From Burkholderiales bacterium (GTDB lineage: Bacteria; Pseudomonadota; Gammaproteobacteria; Burkholderiales; Burkholderiaceae_C): 41,336 bases of DNA. The notes under the pieces are model-generated. The model saw nothing but the letters and a program-made list of their open reading frames with translations. It was not told the DNA's origin and did no database searches. The stretch is from contig CANCVB010000024.1 of the NCBI GenBank assembly GCA_947381415.1, positions 1 to 41,336 of the forward strand, given 5' to 3'. The position numbers were made by a program, and so were the translations under genes. Position 1 is the stretch's first letter. Every line of letters begins with the position of its first letter. Of this stretch, positions 1-9,215 are shown one piece after another.

Positions 1-329
1 GTCTTAATTGTTGTATGTCTACCAGCAACTATGCCTGCCGCTTGCCCTACTTCTTTTTTACGCTGTTCCAAGTAATTCTCAACTCCTATCTTTGTTGTTT
101 GAGAAAAGTACTTTTTACCTGCCAACTCGCCAGCCTTAAGCTCGTGATAATGAAGCTTGGCTTTGTCTATTGCTGTGCTTTTATTTCTTGTCTTTAGACT
201 AAAGCGAGCATACTTATGCTCCTTAACAAGCCACATACGCATCTGCCAATATTCGCCCCGCTTGTAGATTACAGCTTCGTCAAATATGGGCTCTTCGTCG
301 TCGTTAAATGAGTGTTTTTTGAGTGGCAT
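1..329 (-). CDS. Site-specific integrase (tyrosine recombinase type), N-terminal part, cut by window edge
   Basis: The minus strand is open from an ATG at 329 to the window edge (109 codons, no stop), so only the N-terminus is present. The protein begins MPLKKHSFNDDEEPIFDEAV and continues with an aromatic and basic stretch (GEYWQMRMWL, KYARFSLKTRN), then a helical region with YHELKAGELAGKKYF and VENYLEQRKKEV. From memory this resembles the arm-binding and start of the core-binding region of island-type tyrosine recombinases; the catalytic R-H-R-Y domain would lie left of the window. Its position directly downstream of guaA supports the call, because guaA 3' ends are known integration sites for genomic islands. 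No clear Shine-Dalgarno sequence precedes the ATG, and no other ATG occurs before the upstream in-frame stop near 392. Family call fairly sure, exact subfamily unknown. Confidence 0.72.
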   Translation of the reverse strand, partial: MPLKKHSFNDDEEPIFDEAVIYKRGEYWQMRMWLVKEHKYARFSLKTRNKSTAIDKAKLHYHELKAGELAGKKYFSQTTKIGVENYLEQRKKEVGQAAGIVAGRHTTIK

Positions 330-368
330 ATGAGGCAGTGAGTTACTACGATTTTGAGTAGCTACAGC

Positions 369-450
369 TTTGTGTAGCTTTACGTGTAACTATAACTTCG
401 CCCCTCTTAAAAATCAACGACTTATAGTTTTTGTGAAACTTTTGTGTAAG
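369..450 (+). repeat. Four imperfect direct decamers, consensus TTTGTGTAAC
   Basis: Four related decamers lie in the same orientation: TTTGTGTAGC at 369-378, TACGTGTAAC at 381-390, TTTGTGAAAC at 430-439 and TTTGTGTAAG at 441-450. They form two pairs with 12- and 11-base periods, about 60 bases apart. Paired short direct repeats beside a tyrosine-recombinase gene are typical of arm-type integrase or excisionase binding sites. The assignment is inference from position and spacing. Confidence 0.45.
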
Positions 451-478
451 TACAAAACCTATATAAATCAACTACTTA
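411..478 (+). repeat. 14-bp direct repeat AAATCAACNACTTA, two copies
   Basis: AAATCAACGACTTA at 411-424 and AAATCAACTACTTA at 465-478 match at 13 of 14 positions and are spaced 54 bases start to start. The second copy ends 11 bases before the guaA stop codon. They could be recombinase or excisionase sites of the integrated element. Chance is possible in such AT-rich DNA, but 13 of 14 is a strong match. Confidence 0.45.
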
Positions 479-489
479 CGTTCAAAAAG

Positions 490-2139
490 TCACTCCCACT
501 CGATGGTCGCTGGCGGTTTAGAACTCACATCAAGCACCACCCTGTTAATGCCGCGCACCTCGTTGATGATGCGTCCTGATACTTTTTTCAGCAAGCCATA
601 GGGCAACTCGGCCCAGTCGGCGGTCATGAAATCGCTGGTCACAACGGCACGCAGTGCCACCACAAAATCGTAGGTGCGACCGTCGCCCATGACGCCCACG
701 CTCTTGACAGGCAAGAACACCACGAAGGCTTGGCTGGTGGCCTCGTACCAATTGCGCGGCGCTTGGGTGCCGCCAAAGGCCACCAAAGATGCGTCGCCCT
801 CGAAGGGCGTGTTGCGCAGCTCTTCGATGAAGATGGCGTCGGCGCAGCGCAGCAAGTCGGCATAGTCTTTTTTGACTTCACCTAGGATGCGCACACCCAA
901 GCCTGGACCAGGAAAAGGGTGACGGTAGACCATGTCATGTGGCAAGCCCAATGCAACACCCAGTTCACGCACCTCGTCTTTGAACAAATCGCGCAAGGGC
1001 TCCAGCAGTTTCAGTCCCAGTTGTTCAGGCAAACCACCCACGTTGTGGTGGCTTTTGATGGTGACGGCTTTTTTACTTTTCGCACCACCGCTCTCGATCA
1101 CATCGGGGTAAATGGTGCCTTGTGCCAAGAAGCTCGCGCCCTTGTGGCCGCCTTGTCCTGCTTTGAGTTTGGCCGCTTCTTGCTTGAACACGGTGACGAA
1201 CTCAGCGCCAATGATTTTGCGTTTGGCTTCAGGATCAGACACACCAGCGAGCTTGCCCAAAAACAAGTCACTGGCATCCACGCGAATGACTTTGGCGTGC
1301 AATTGCCCCGCGAACATGTCCATCACCATGTCGCCTTCATTCAAACGCAGCAGGCCGTGATCGACAAACACACAAGTGAGTTGGTCGCCAATGGCGCGGT
1401 GAATGAGCGCCGCAGCAACCGAGGAATCCACCCCGCCTGACAAACCCAAAATGACTTCTTCATCGCCTACTTGCGCACGAATACGCGCAACTGCTTCCTC
1501 GACATAGTTGCCCATCACCCAATCAGGAGAAGCCTTGCAAATGTCCAACACAAAACGGTTGAGCATGGCCCTGCCCTGCACCGTGTGGGTCACTTCAGGA
1601 TGAAATTGCACGCCGTAAAAGTGCCGTGCTTCATCTGCAAAACCGGCAATCGGGCAACTGTCTGTGCTGGCCATGAGCTTGAACCCCTCTGGGAGTTCGG
1701 TCACTTTGTCGCCATGGCTCATCCAGACTTTGAGCATGCCGTGTCCTTCAGGCGTGGTGAAGTCGACGATGTCTCTGAGCAATGAAGTGTGGCCTCTGGC
1801 ACGCACTTCGGCATAGCCAAATTCACGGGTATGTCCAGCCTCTACCTTGCCGCCCAACTGCTGGGCCATGGTTTGCATGCCATAACAAATACCTAATACA
1901 GGGACACCCAATTCAAACACCGCATCGGGTGCACGGTCGTGTACCTCGTACACACTGGCGTGGCTACCCGAAAGAATCACGCCTTTCAGGTGCCCCTCCC
2001 GCGCGAAGGAGCGTACCCAGTCGTCGCTGACATCACAAGGATGCACTTCGCAATACACATGGGCTTCTCGCACACGGCGTGCAATGAGTTGCGTGACTTG
2101 TGAGCCGAAATCCAAAATCAAAATAGTGTCGTGGGACAT
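490..2139 (-). CDS. guaA: GMP synthase (glutamine-hydrolysing)
   Basis: GuaA converts XMP, ATP and glutamine to GMP in the cytoplasm, the last step of guanine nucleotide synthesis. The 549-residue protein has an N-terminal class I glutamine amidotransferase domain with nucleophile Cys85 in GICYGMQ and the His180/Glu182 pair in FHPEV. The ATP-pyrophosphatase domain follows, with the P-loop SGGVDSS at 234-240, then the C-terminal dimerisation domain ending in IEWE. It is slightly longer than the roughly 525 aa of E. coli GuaA. The ATG at 2139 is preceded by an AGG-containing site. It lies 29 bases downstream of guaB, so the two probably form an operon. Its 3' end borders the integrase and is the probable integration target. 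The C-terminus is intact, so any insertion regenerated the coding end. Confidence 0.98.
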   Translation of the reverse strand: MSHDTILILDFGSQVTQLIARRVREAHVYCEVHPCDVSDDWVRSFAREGHLKGVILSGSHASVYEVHDRAPDAVFELGVPVLGICYGMQTMAQQLGGKVEAGHTREFGYAEVRARGHTSLLRDIVDFTTPEGHGMLKVWMSHGDKVTELPEGFKLMASTDSCPIAGFADEARHFYGVQFHPEVTHTVQGRAMLNRFVLDICKASPDWVMGNYVEEAVARIRAQVGDEEVILGLSGGVDSSVAAALIHRAIGDQLTCVFVDHGLLRLNEGDMVMDMFAGQLHAKVIRVDASDLFLGKLAGVSDPEAKRKIIGAEFVTVFKQEAAKLKAGQGGHKGASFLAQGTIYPDVIESGGAKSKKAVTIKSHHNVGGLPEQLGLKLLEPLRDLFKDEVRELGVALGLPHDMVYRHPFPGPGLGVRILGEVKKDYADLLRCADAIFIEELRNTPFEGDASLVAFGGTQAPRNWYEATSQAFVVFLPVKSVGVMGDGRTYDFVVALRAVVTSDFMTADWAELPYGLLKKVSGRIINEVRGINRVVLDVSSKPPATIEWE

Positions 2140-2168
2140 GGTGCTTGCCTGGTTAGAGGCTTGAAAAT

Positions 2169-3638
2169 TTAGTCGGCTCGGTAATTGGGTGCTTCTTTGG
2201 TGATTTGCACATCATGCACATGGCTTTCACGCATACCCGCAGTGGATATTTCAACAAACTCTGCGCGGTTTCGCATGTCTTCAATACTGGCACAGCCGCA
2301 ATAGCCCATGGCGGCACGCACACCGCCCGCCATTTGGTAAACAATGCTCACCATAGAGCCCTTGTAAGGAACACGACCTTCAATACCCTCGGGTACCAAT
2401 TTATCGGCATTGGGGTTACCCGTGGTGGCTTCTTGAAAATACCGATCCGCGCTGCCTTGTTGCATGGCGCCAATGCTGCCCATGCCCCGGTAGCTTTTGT
2501 AGCTACGCCCTTGGTACAAAATCACTTCACCTGGCGCCTCTTCGGTACCCGCAAACATGCCGCCCATCATCACGCAAGATGCCCCTGCGGCAATGGCCTT
2601 GGCTATGTCACCGCTGTAGCGAATGCCACCATCTGCGATCAAAGGCACGCCAGCGCCTTGCAAAGCCATCGCCACGTTGTCAATGGCGGTGATTTGAGGC
2701 ACACCCACACCTGCCACGATGCGGGTGGTGCAAATGGAGCCCGGTCCAATTCCGACCTTGACCCCATCTGCACCTGCCTCCACCAAGGCCAATGCCGCTG
2801 CACCTGTGGCGATATTGCCTCCCACCACATCAATCTGTGGGTAGTTTTGTTTCACCCAACGCACCCGCTCGATCACCCCTTGGCTGTGTCCATGGGCTGT
2901 ATCGACCACGATAGCGTCTACGCCGGCTTTGACCAATGCAGCCACACGCTCCTCAGTGCCCGGGCCCACACCCACGGCAGCCCCTACACGCAAGCGACCT
3001 GACGCATCGCGTGCCGCATTGGGGAAACTGGTTTGCTTGGTGATGTCTTTGACAGTAATCAGACCTTTGAGTTCGAAGGCATCGTTGACCACCAACAAAC
3101 GCTCGAGCTTGTGTTTGTTTAAGAGCGCTTTGGCTTGCTCGGGCGTGGTCCCTTCTGGTACGGTGATCAAGCGTTCGCGAGGCGTCATGATTTCTTTGAC
3201 CTGCACGTCATAGCGTGTTTCAAAACGCAAATCACGTCCAGACACAATACCTACCACTTTGCCGCCATCACAGACGGGAAATCCAGATATGCCCATTTGG
3301 TCCGACATGTGCATGACCTGGCGAACCGTGTGTTGGGGCGTGATGACCACAGGATCGAGCAGCACGCCACTTTCATAGCGCTTGACTTTGGCAACCTCAG
3401 CAGCTTGTTGCTCAGGCGTCAGGTTTTTATGCACGATACCCATTCCGCCCTCTTGGGCGATTGCAATGGCCAGTCTTGCCTCGGTAACCGTGTCCATGGC
3501 AGCGGATACCAAAGGGAGGTTCAAAGCAATACGGCGAGAAAACTGGGTTGCGAGATGGGTGTCCTTGGGCAGGACTTGGGAATAGGCTGGGACCAGCAAC
3601 ACATCGTCGAAGGTCAGCGCTTTGCCGAGCAGGCGCAT
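2169..3638 (-). CDS. guaB: IMP dehydrogenase
   Basis: GuaB oxidises IMP to XMP with NAD+, the committed and rate-limiting step toward GMP. The 489-residue length is typical of bacterial enzymes. The TIM barrel starts with [13 protein letters not shown] and is interrupted by a CBS-domain pair at about 93-205. The catalytic loop [11 protein letters not shown] carries the nucleophile Cys303, and the dinucleotide-binding part (VVDTAHGHS) lies at about 245-252. The ATG at 3638 has a GGAGA site at good spacing. It is the first gene of the guaBA pair and is read divergently from the histidine kinase gene at 3703. Confidence 0.98.
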   Translation of the reverse strand: MRLLGKALTFDDVLLVPAYSQVLPKDTHLATQFSRRIALNLPLVSAAMDTVTEARLAIAIAQEGGMGIVHKNLTPEQQAAEVAKVKRYESGVLLDPVVITPQHTVRQVMHMSDQMGISGFPVCDGGKVVGIVSGRDLRFETRYDVQVKEIMTPRERLITVPEGTTPEQAKALLNKHKLERLLVVNDAFELKGLITVKDITKQTSFPNAARDASGRLRVGAAVGVGPGTEERVAALVKAGVDAIVVDTAHGHSQGVIERVRWVKQNYPQIDVVGGNIATGAAALALVEAGADGVKVGIGPGSICTTRIVAGVGVPQITAIDNVAMALQGAGVPLIADGGIRYSGDIAKAIAAGASCVMMGGMFAGTEEAPGEVILYQGRSYKSYRGMGSIGAMQQGSADRYFQEATTGNPNADKLVPEGIEGRVPYKGSMVSIVYQMAGGVRAAMGYCGCASIEDMRNRAEFVEISTAGMRESHVHDVQITKEAPNYRAD

Positions 3639-3658
3639 GGTATGTCTCCAAAAATGCG

Positions 3659-3687
3659 ATCATACCGGCATGCAAACTGATTAAGTT
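3659..3687 (-). promoter_or_regulatory. Possible guaB promoter (-10 element)
   Basis: On the minus strand a TATGAT hexamer (plus positions 3659-3664) lies about 20 bases upstream of the guaB start. The -35 region is weak: the hexamer at a 17-base spacer is AACTTA. The 64-base gap to the divergent kinase gene must hold promoters for both directions, which is the main support. Confidence 0.25.
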
Positions 3688-3702
3688 TTTAGAGCTATTG
3701 TC

Positions 3703-5457
3703 TTGCCTCTTCTTATGCCTAAGTTGTTGACCAACCCATTTTCTCGGCTGTTAGAAAATAATAGTATTACCCAAGGAAATTGGCGTCACGGATTTGTAGA
3801 ACTTTTTTCGATCATTGGCGCTCTGGTCTCCTTGGTGATCGGCTTCATACCGAACAGCCACTACAACCCGAATTTGCTGTTCATCGGCGCCGCTTGTTTT
3901 GCCGCTTTATGGGTTGCGTACAAACGCGGCTTAGGGTATGTGCCGGTCGTCAACTTGCTGATGCTCGTTTCAATATTGCAAATGATTTACTTGATTGTTG
4001 TCACTGGCGGCACGGCCTCCGTGGTGATGATATGGATCACGGGTATTTCATTGATGCCCTTCATGCTGCTAAATACCAAGGCTGCCATTACTTGGCTGAT
4101 CTTGCAGACCAATGCCTTGTTTCTCATTTTGCTCGCCTCGCAAGCTGGCTGGATTGTCAATCAACCTATTTCATCGGACGACATGGTGTTTTGGGCATTT
4201 ACCAACAAAATGCTGGCGGCGGTGACTTTGATAGTGATTTTGGATTTTCTCGACCGCAGTCAGCAACAACAACTGCAACACTTACAAATACGCGGTCACG
4301 ATTTACGCAATCTTCACCAAGAACTCATTCGTGCCCAAAGCCATAAAGACGAATTCATCGCATCTGTTGGGCATGAATTACGCACGCCCATGAACGCCAT
4401 TTTGGGTTTGAATACGGTATTGCGCGACCAAGTGGCAGCCAACACGCAAGACATCAATCGGGTTGACATGATTCGCGAGTCAACCCAACACCTGCTGGCT
4501 TTGGTCAACGATATTTTGGATTTTTCGCAACTGCAAGCCCAGCGCATGAGCTTGGGCCCACAGCCCTATGCCTTGCATCATCAGTTTGGGGAAATGGCAC
4601 GAAAACTTCAGCAAACCGCCACCTCAAAAGGCCTGCAAAGCCACAATGTTATTGACGAACGCTTACCCCATTGGGTCATGTTGGATGGCAAGCGATTTGA
4701 GCAACTCATCGACAACTTGCTTGAAAACGCACTTAAATTTACCCATCAAGGTTTTGTGAACCTGCGCTTTCAAAGTTGCGACAGGGGTTTGCGCATTGAA
4801 GTAGCAGACAGTGGCATTGGCATGACCCCCGATCAGCAGTCACACGTCTTTGGTCGATTTGAAAAGGCAGAATCGGGGCCGGCAAACCTGTATGGTGGTA
4901 CGGGTTTGGGTCTGTCGATTTGTGAAAAATTGGTTCAGTTACAAAACGGCGCGATTGGCGTAAACAGCAGCATCCACCGCGGTTCCATGTTCTGGGTTGA
5001 GATTCCCCTTGTGCCTGCGCAGGCGCCTGCCCAGGCAACACTGGATAACCATGAAGGTGTTTTATCGGAATCGCAACCAAGGCATTTTTTGGTTGTCGAT
5101 GATCAAGCTGTGAATCTGTTGGTTGCGCAGCGATTGCTGCAAAAAATATGGCCTGATGCCCAGGTACACACAGCCACATCGGGCAAGGAAGCATTGAATT
5201 GGTTGACATCCAACACCGTTGATATGGTGCTGATGGACATGTTCATGCCCGACATGGATGGCTTAGAAACGACAACAAACATACGCTCAATGCCAGGCCA
5301 CATACGCCAAGTCAAAGTCATCGGATTGACTGCCAGCAGCAATGCCAACGACCATATTCAGTGCTTAGATGCGGGAATGAACGGCATCGTCATGAAACCC
5401 TTAGAAGAGCAAGTGTTACAGGACTGTGTGCTGCGCTGCTGGAGACACACATTGTGA
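3703..5457 (+). CDS. Membrane hybrid sensor histidine kinase with receiver domain (first of tandem pair)
   Basis: A 584-residue hybrid kinase. About six hydrophobic segments fall at residues 33-50, 57-74, 81-101, 106-124, 127-147 and 163-183, with no large periplasmic domain, so it likely senses within the membrane. A short coiled coil leads to the HisKA box [10 protein letters not shown] with phospho-acceptor His224. The HATPase domain follows (N box NLLENALKF, G1 DSGIGM, G2 GGTGLGLS). A C-terminal receiver starts near 461 (FLVVDDQ) with phospho-acceptor Asp512 in MDMFMPDMDG and the conserved Lys in MKPL. The start is uncertain: TTG at 3703 has AGAG eight bases upstream, while ATG at 3715 would give 580 aa. 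It overlaps the next kinase by four bases. No HPt protein or DNA-binding regulator lies nearby, so the signal and output are unknown. Confidence 0.9.
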   Translation: MPLLMPKLLTNPFSRLLENNSITQGNWRHGFVELFSIIGALVSLVIGFIPNSHYNPNLLFIGAACFAALWVAYKRGLGYVPVVNLLMLVSILQMIYLIVVTGGTASVVMIWITGISLMPFMLLNTKAAITWLILQTNALFLILLASQAGWIVNQPISSDDMVFWAFTNKMLAAVTLIVILDFLDRSQQQQLQHLQIRGHDLRNLHQELIRAQSHKDEFIASVGHELRTPMNAILGLNTVLRDQVAANTQDINRVDMIRESTQHLLALVNDILDFSQLQAQRMSLGPQPYALHHQFGEMARKLQQTATSKGLQSHNVIDERLPHWVMLDGKRFEQLIDNLLENALKFTHQGFVNLRFQSCDRGLRIEVADSGIGMTPDQQSHVFGRFEKAESGPANLYGGTGLGLSICEKLVQLQNGAIGVNSSIHRGSMFWVEIPLVPAQAPAQATLDNHEGVLSESQPRHFLVVDDQAVNLLVAQRLLQKIWPDAQVHTATSGKEALNWLTSNTVDMVLMDMFMPDMDGLETTTNIRSMPGHIRQVKVIGLTASSNANDHIQCLDAGMNGIVMKPLEEQVLQDCVLRCWRHTL

Positions 5458-7220
5458 GGGTGTTACAACCCCGCTCTCCAGCCTCCAAACTGATGTATTG
5501 GTTGCGTAAATTCACGCCTGTGGGCTTGCGTGAAGGGCGAATGCCTTTTGTGTTTTATTCGGGATTGGTGGTCATTGCCGTCATCGCCTTGATAGCTTTA
5601 CTCACCCCCAAGATAGGCAGTCAAGAAGGCAGATACGCACTCATGTTGGTCGTTGCCATCAGTCTGGTGATGGTCAATGCGGGTGTCTCAACCCAAAAAA
5701 CACTGATATTTGTTTGCTGTTATGCCGCTATCCACATCACTTTGGCGGCGTGGTTCAGTCAGGGTATTTTTTCTCCCCGCATTAACTGGCTGTACTTGAT
5801 CCCGATATTGATGATTCATATGGTCAGTCGGCGTGCGGGCTGGTTGTGGACGGTTGGCATCATCTTCTTATTGCTGGTCATTTCAATACTCACCTATTAC
5901 AAACTCTTGCCAGAGAATACGCCGCTCACCAAAACGCACGAGGTGTATGCCTTTTTCGTTTACTTTGTCACCGCAAGCAGTTTGATTGCCTTGACCTTGA
6001 TTTACCAAGGATTCACCAACAAAGCGATTGCAGAAATCAAAGTACGCAACGAAGAACTTGAAGAAAAACGCCGTGAACTCCAAGCCATCTTGGATATTCG
6101 CGATCAATTCATTGCATCGGTCAGTCACGAGTTGCGAACACCCATGAATGCCATCATGGGCTTCAATGACCTGATTCAAGAATCCCAAGCAACGAATCCC
6201 AAAGCGCTTGAAATATTGCAACTGACCCAACAGTCAGGCGAGCACTTGTTGACCGTTATCAACGATGTGCTGGATTACTCGCAATTTCAAACCGGCAAAC
6301 TGGGTATTCACCCTGAATCCTTTGAGTTGCGACAAACTGTCAACCAAGCCATGGACTTGTTTTCCAATCGCGTCAAAAGTATGCGTCTGGAATTTCAAAG
6401 CCACGTCGATGAAGAACTTCCCCAATGGGTACTGGCAGACCGCCACCGGTTGATGCAAGTGCTCGTCAACCTTCTGGGTAACGCACTTAAATTCACGCAA
6501 CTCGGCTATGTCCGTTTACAAGTGTCACAGGACAAGGGCATGTTGAAGTTTGAAGTCGAAGACACAGGCATAGGCATTTCTGAAGACCAACTCTCCAAAG
6601 TCTTTGAGCGTTTTTCGCAGGCGACAGCACAGACCCAGGCTATCTATGGCGGCAATGGCTTAGGCTTGGCTATTTCTAAACGTTTGGTTGAGCTCATGGG
6701 GGGTGAGATTGGCGTGTATAGCAAGCTAGGCCACGGCAGTTTGTTCTGGTTCAAGATCCCTTTGTTTGCGACACAAGCCTATCGACCTGCACTTGCAAAT
6801 ACCCAACGGTCACTCGATTTGCAACAAGGTACTTGGCAATTTTTGATTGTGGATGATGTGCCCATGAACCGTTTGTTGCTACGTCAAATACTGGCGCTGG
6901 AATGCCCGCAAGCCACCATGGTGGAAGCCTCTGATGGCGTACAAGCCTTGTTGGCCATGCAGTCGCAAACGTTTGATGCGGTCTTCATGGACATGATCAT
7001 GCCCAACATGGATGGCATAGAAACATGTCATCGAATACGTCAGACATTGGCCAAACCCACAAATACGATTCCTATTCTTGGCTTATCAGCCAATGTCAAC
7101 TCCGTGGACAGAGAGCGTTTCATACAAGCAGGAGCGAATGATTTTTTACTCAAGCCCTATGACCGTCAAGCTTTGGTTGCTTCGGTAGAAAAATTGCTCT
7201 TCACCAAATCTCCACCTTGA
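5454..7220 (+). CDS. Membrane hybrid sensor histidine kinase with receiver domain (second of tandem pair)
   Basis: A 588-residue paralogue of the preceding kinase with the same order: about six membrane segments (roughly 31-51, 61-78, 82-101, 111-125, 129-148, 164-184), a charged coiled coil (about 195-215), HisKA with His225 in SHELRTPMN, HATPase ([23 protein letters not shown]), and a C-terminal receiver from about 463 with Asp513 in [10 protein letters not shown] and Lys in LKPY. I chose the GTG at 5454, which overlaps the upstream TGA as GTGA and has GGAG nine bases before it, indicating translational coupling; an ATG at 5493 is the alternative. The frame stays open upstream to 5361, but that part lies inside the first kinase. 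It ends one base before the convergent rnfH gene. Likely a tandem duplication. Confidence 0.9.
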   Translation: MRVLQPRSPASKLMYWLRKFTPVGLREGRMPFVFYSGLVVIAVIALIALLTPKIGSQEGRYALMLVVAISLVMVNAGVSTQKTLIFVCCYAAIHITLAAWFSQGIFSPRINWLYLIPILMIHMVSRRAGWLWTVGIIFLLLVISILTYYKLLPENTPLTKTHEVYAFFVYFVTASSLIALTLIYQGFTNKAIAEIKVRNEELEEKRRELQAILDIRDQFIASVSHELRTPMNAIMGFNDLIQESQATNPKALEILQLTQQSGEHLLTVINDVLDYSQFQTGKLGIHPESFELRQTVNQAMDLFSNRVKSMRLEFQSHVDEELPQWVLADRHRLMQVLVNLLGNALKFTQLGYVRLQVSQDKGMLKFEVEDTGIGISEDQLSKVFERFSQATAQTQAIYGGNGLGLAISKRLVELMGGEIGVYSKLGHGSLFWFKIPLFATQAYRPALANTQRSLDLQQGTWQFLIVDDVPMNRLLLRQILALECPQATMVEASDGVQALLAMQSQTFDAVFMDMIMPNMDGIETCHRIRQTLAKPTNTIPILGLSANVNSVDRERFIQAGANDFLLKPYDRQALVASVEKLLFTKSPP

Positions 7221-7550
7221 TCAATAGCCGGCCTTAGCACCTTGGCGACGTTTGGCAAACAGGCCTGCCGCACGACTGCCTTGTTGGTTAAATCGCAGCC
7301 GACGCGCTTCTTTCGGCTCAACCACCAAGGGTCGCAACAACTCGAGTCGATCACCCTCGCAGAGGCTGTGGTTTGGATTCACCGATTTTCCCCATACGGC
7401 TAATCGCCAATCTGCACAGTGACTGCTATCCAACCCCAATTGCAGCAATGCACGCTCTTTGGCCTGAGCCGCGGTTAAGGGGTCGGCGCACGCCAACTGC
7501 ACGATGAGGACACGGCGTGGCCCCAAGGACACCACCACTTCAACCATCAT
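7221..7550 (-). CDS. rnfH: RnfH family ubiquitin-fold protein
   Basis: A 109-residue protein of the RnfH/UPF0125 family, small beta-grasp (ubiquitin-like) proteins whose biochemical role is not settled. Visible family features are the N-terminal VEVVVSLGPRRV strand, the central WRLAVWGKSVNPNHSLCEGDRLELLRPL stretch read in parts (VWGK, GDRLELLRPL), and PKEARRLRF near the C-terminus. The tail is basic. Its ATG overlaps the ratA stop by four bases, and this ratA-rnfH pairing is conserved widely in proteobacteria. The 3' end abuts the kinase gene tail to tail with no spacer. Confidence 0.88.
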   Translation of the reverse strand: MMVEVVVSLGPRRVLIVQLACADPLTAAQAKERALLQLGLDSSHCADWRLAVWGKSVNPNHSLCEGDRLELLRPLVVEPKEARRLRFNQQGSRAAGLFAKRRQGAKAGY

Positions 7551-7981
7551 GAGGGGTAAACCATTTCGGCACGCTTGACAAAGGCATCCACCAAGGTGGC
7601 GGCTATGCGGTCAAAAACCGGTCCGACCAAAGCACCAAACACCGAATCAAAACTGTATGAAAGCTTCAATTCCACGCGACAAGCACGCTCTTCTCCTAAT
7701 GGAACAAAATTCCATTCACCTTGCAAATGTTTGAAGGGACCGTCGACCAGATGCAGCTGTACTTGTCGTGCCATGACATGGGTGTTTTGCGTGGTGAAAC
7801 TTTTGTGCAATCCGCCAAGCGCCATGCCAATGCGTGCGGTCATCCCATCAGGTGTTTCGTCCACAATTTCCGTCTTGTCACACCAAGGCAAAAAGGCCGG
7901 GTAACTTCTGACATCGACGACCAAATTGAACATCTCTTGCGCGCTAAACCAGATGAGGACAGACTTCTCGATGGTTTTCAT
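7547..7981 (-). CDS. ratA: RatA/Coq10-like START-domain protein
   Basis: A 144-residue single-domain protein of the polyketide cyclase/START superfamily. Family members are described as the ribosome-association toxin RatA in E. coli and as coenzyme Q-binding Coq10 homologues; which role applies here cannot be told from sequence. Motifs include the N-terminal KSVLIWFSAQEMFNLV, the segment YPAFLPWCD, and C-terminal FDRIAATLVDAFVKRA. The ATG at 7981 faces divergent smpB, whose start lies 72 bases away. It overlaps rnfH by four bases. Confidence 0.88.
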   Translation of the reverse strand: MKTIEKSVLIWFSAQEMFNLVVDVRSYPAFLPWCDKTEIVDETPDGMTARIGMALGGLHKSFTTQNTHVMARQVQLHLVDGPFKHLQGEWNFVPLGEERACRVELKLSYSFDSVFGALVGPVFDRIAATLVDAFVKRAEMVYPS

Positions 7982-8052
7982 AGAATGGGGCTTCTGCCAT
8001 GTTGGCGGTGGTGGCGATTGTAAAGACCTCGCCTTTCTCCTTTTACCCTGTT

Positions 8053-8526
8053 ATGGCCAGCAAAACCGCTCCTTCTACCCGCATTGCCGACAATAAAAAA
8101 GCGGCTTTTAACTACTTTTTTGAAGAATGCCTGGAAGCAGGCATGGTTCTGGAAGGGTGGGAGGTCAAGGCCGCACGTGAAGGCAAGGTGCAATTGACCG
8201 ATGGTTATGTGGTCATCCGCGGTGGAGAAATGTATGTGATTGGTTGCCAAATCAACCCCTTGAAAACCGCCTCTACCCACGTCAATCCAGATGCGATACG
8301 CTCACGCAAATTGCTGCTGCACAAGGAAGAAATTCGTCGACTGATTGGCAAAGTAGAGCAAAAAGGCTACACCCTGGTGCCACTGAACTTGCATTGGAAA
8401 AATGGCCGTATCAAATGTGAAATTGCCTTGGCCAAAGGCAAGGCAGAACACGATAAACGCGACACCATCAAAGACCGCGAGGGCAAACGTGAGGTTGAGC
8501 GGGTCATGAAACACCGCACACGTTAA
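8053..8526 (+). CDS. smpB: SsrA-binding protein SmpB (trans-translation)
   Basis: SmpB binds tmRNA and brings it to stalled ribosomes, where trans-translation tags the incomplete peptide. The 157-residue protein shows [15 protein letters not shown], then [20 protein letters not shown] read in parts ([13 protein letters not shown]), the central GCQINPL, and the basic C-terminal tail [20 protein letters not shown] that inserts in the ribosomal A site. I chose the ATG at 8053, which gives the family N-terminus; an upstream in-frame start at 7999 would add 18 unlikely residues. The divergent smpB/ratA arrangement is typical. The gene ends six bases before the convergent ABC ATPase gene. Confidence 0.97.
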   Translation: MASKTAPSTRIADNKKAAFNYFFEECLEAGMVLEGWEVKAAREGKVQLTDGYVVIRGGEMYVIGCQINPLKTASTHVNPDAIRSRKLLLHKEEIRRLIGKVEQKGYTLVPLNLHWKNGRIKCEIALAKGKAEHDKRDTIKDREGKREVERVMKHRTR

Positions 8527-8532
8527 AGCAGA

Positions 8533-9210
8533 CTATGTCTGCATTTGCGCCCGACCGGCCTCAATCCACAAGCGTTGGTCGCAGCGTTGGCTCAAAGCCC
8601 TGTCATGGGTCACCAATACCAAGGTGGTTCCTAATTCTTTGTTCAATTCCAGCATCAAGGCCATGATTTTTTCACCTGTGGCGTGGTCCAGGCTACCGGT
8701 GGGTTCGTCTGCCAACAAGACATCGGGCTTAACAACAAATGCCCTTGCTAGGGCCACGCGTTGTTGTTCACCGCCACTCATGACTTTAGGGTAATGGTTT
8801 AAACGATCTGCCAATCCAACCCGGGCAAGCATGTCTTTGGCTACTGGCTTGGGGTCTGGGTGTCCTGACAGTTCCAAGGGCAACATGACATTTTCCAATG
8901 CAGTCAGGGGGGCCAACAGCTGAAAGCTTTGAAAGACAAAGCCGATGTGCTTGGCGCGCAAAGCCGCGCGCTGGTCTTCATCCAAAGCAAACACATCTTG
9001 TCCCGCAATATGCACGTTTCCCTGCGAAGGTGTGTCCAGCCCAGCCATGATGGCCAACAGCGTACTTTTGCCAGAACCAGAAGCGCCAACAATGGCCAGT
9101 GTCTGTTGTGCCTCCAGCGAGAAGTCAATATCGCGGAGAATGTCCAATGTACCGGTGGCATCCGTGACAGATTTGTAAAGATGAGAGACGGCGATCAGGC
9201 TGGAGGACAT
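8533..9210 (-). CDS. ABC transporter ATP-binding protein, LolD/YbbA type
   Basis: A 225-residue ABC ATPase of the MacB/LolD/FtsE group. Walker A GASGSGKST is at 42-50, the Q-loop in FVFQSFQLL, the signature SGGEQQRVALARA, Walker B VLLADEPTGSLD, and the H-loop in VLVTHDRAL. Its place divergent from a tesA-like gene matches E. coli ybbA-tesA, so YbbA is the closest role. No permease of the YbbP/LolC type lies beside it, so its membrane partner must be encoded elsewhere. The start lies five bases from the divergent tesA start. LolD proper cannot be excluded. Confidence 0.9.
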   Translation of the reverse strand: MSSSLIAVSHLYKSVTDATGTLDILRDIDFSLEAQQTLAIVGASGSGKSTLLAIMAGLDTPSQGNVHIAGQDVFALDEDQRAALRAKHIGFVFQSFQLLAPLTALENVMLPLELSGHPDPKPVAKDMLARVGLADRLNHYPKVMSGGEQQRVALARAFVVKPDVLLADEPTGSLDHATGEKIMALMLELNKELGTTLVLVTHDRALSQRCDQRLWIEAGRAQMQT

Positions 9211-9215
9211 AAACA

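Larger units (their letters stand above)
330..489. other. AT-rich putative attachment region between integrase and guaA 3' end
   Basis: This 160-base gap separates the integrase start from the guaA stop. Sampled GC is about 27% over 421-480, far below guaA. It holds two families of short direct repeats (listed separately) and no credible gene. The arrangement of integrase, repeats and guaA 3' end is what an attL/attR half-site of a guaA-targeting island would look like. The core crossover site would be expected in the last bases of guaA (about 490-530), but its second copy would lie at the far end of the island, outside the window. Confidence 0.5.

Noticed and set aside
15-579. Small plus-strand frames at 15-197 and 370-579
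   Set aside because: The first is antisense to the integrase frame; the second runs into the guaA 3' end from the repeat region. Neither has a ribosome-binding site or family resemblance.
2205-3002. A 265-codon plus-strand frame opposite guaB
   Set aside because: Antisense shadow with no recognisable domain; guaB is complete and typical.
7547-7981. RatA as part of a toxin-antitoxin pair with rnfH
   Set aside because: The pair is widely conserved as housekeeping and RnfH is not shown to be an antitoxin; treating it as a TA module is not justified from sequence.
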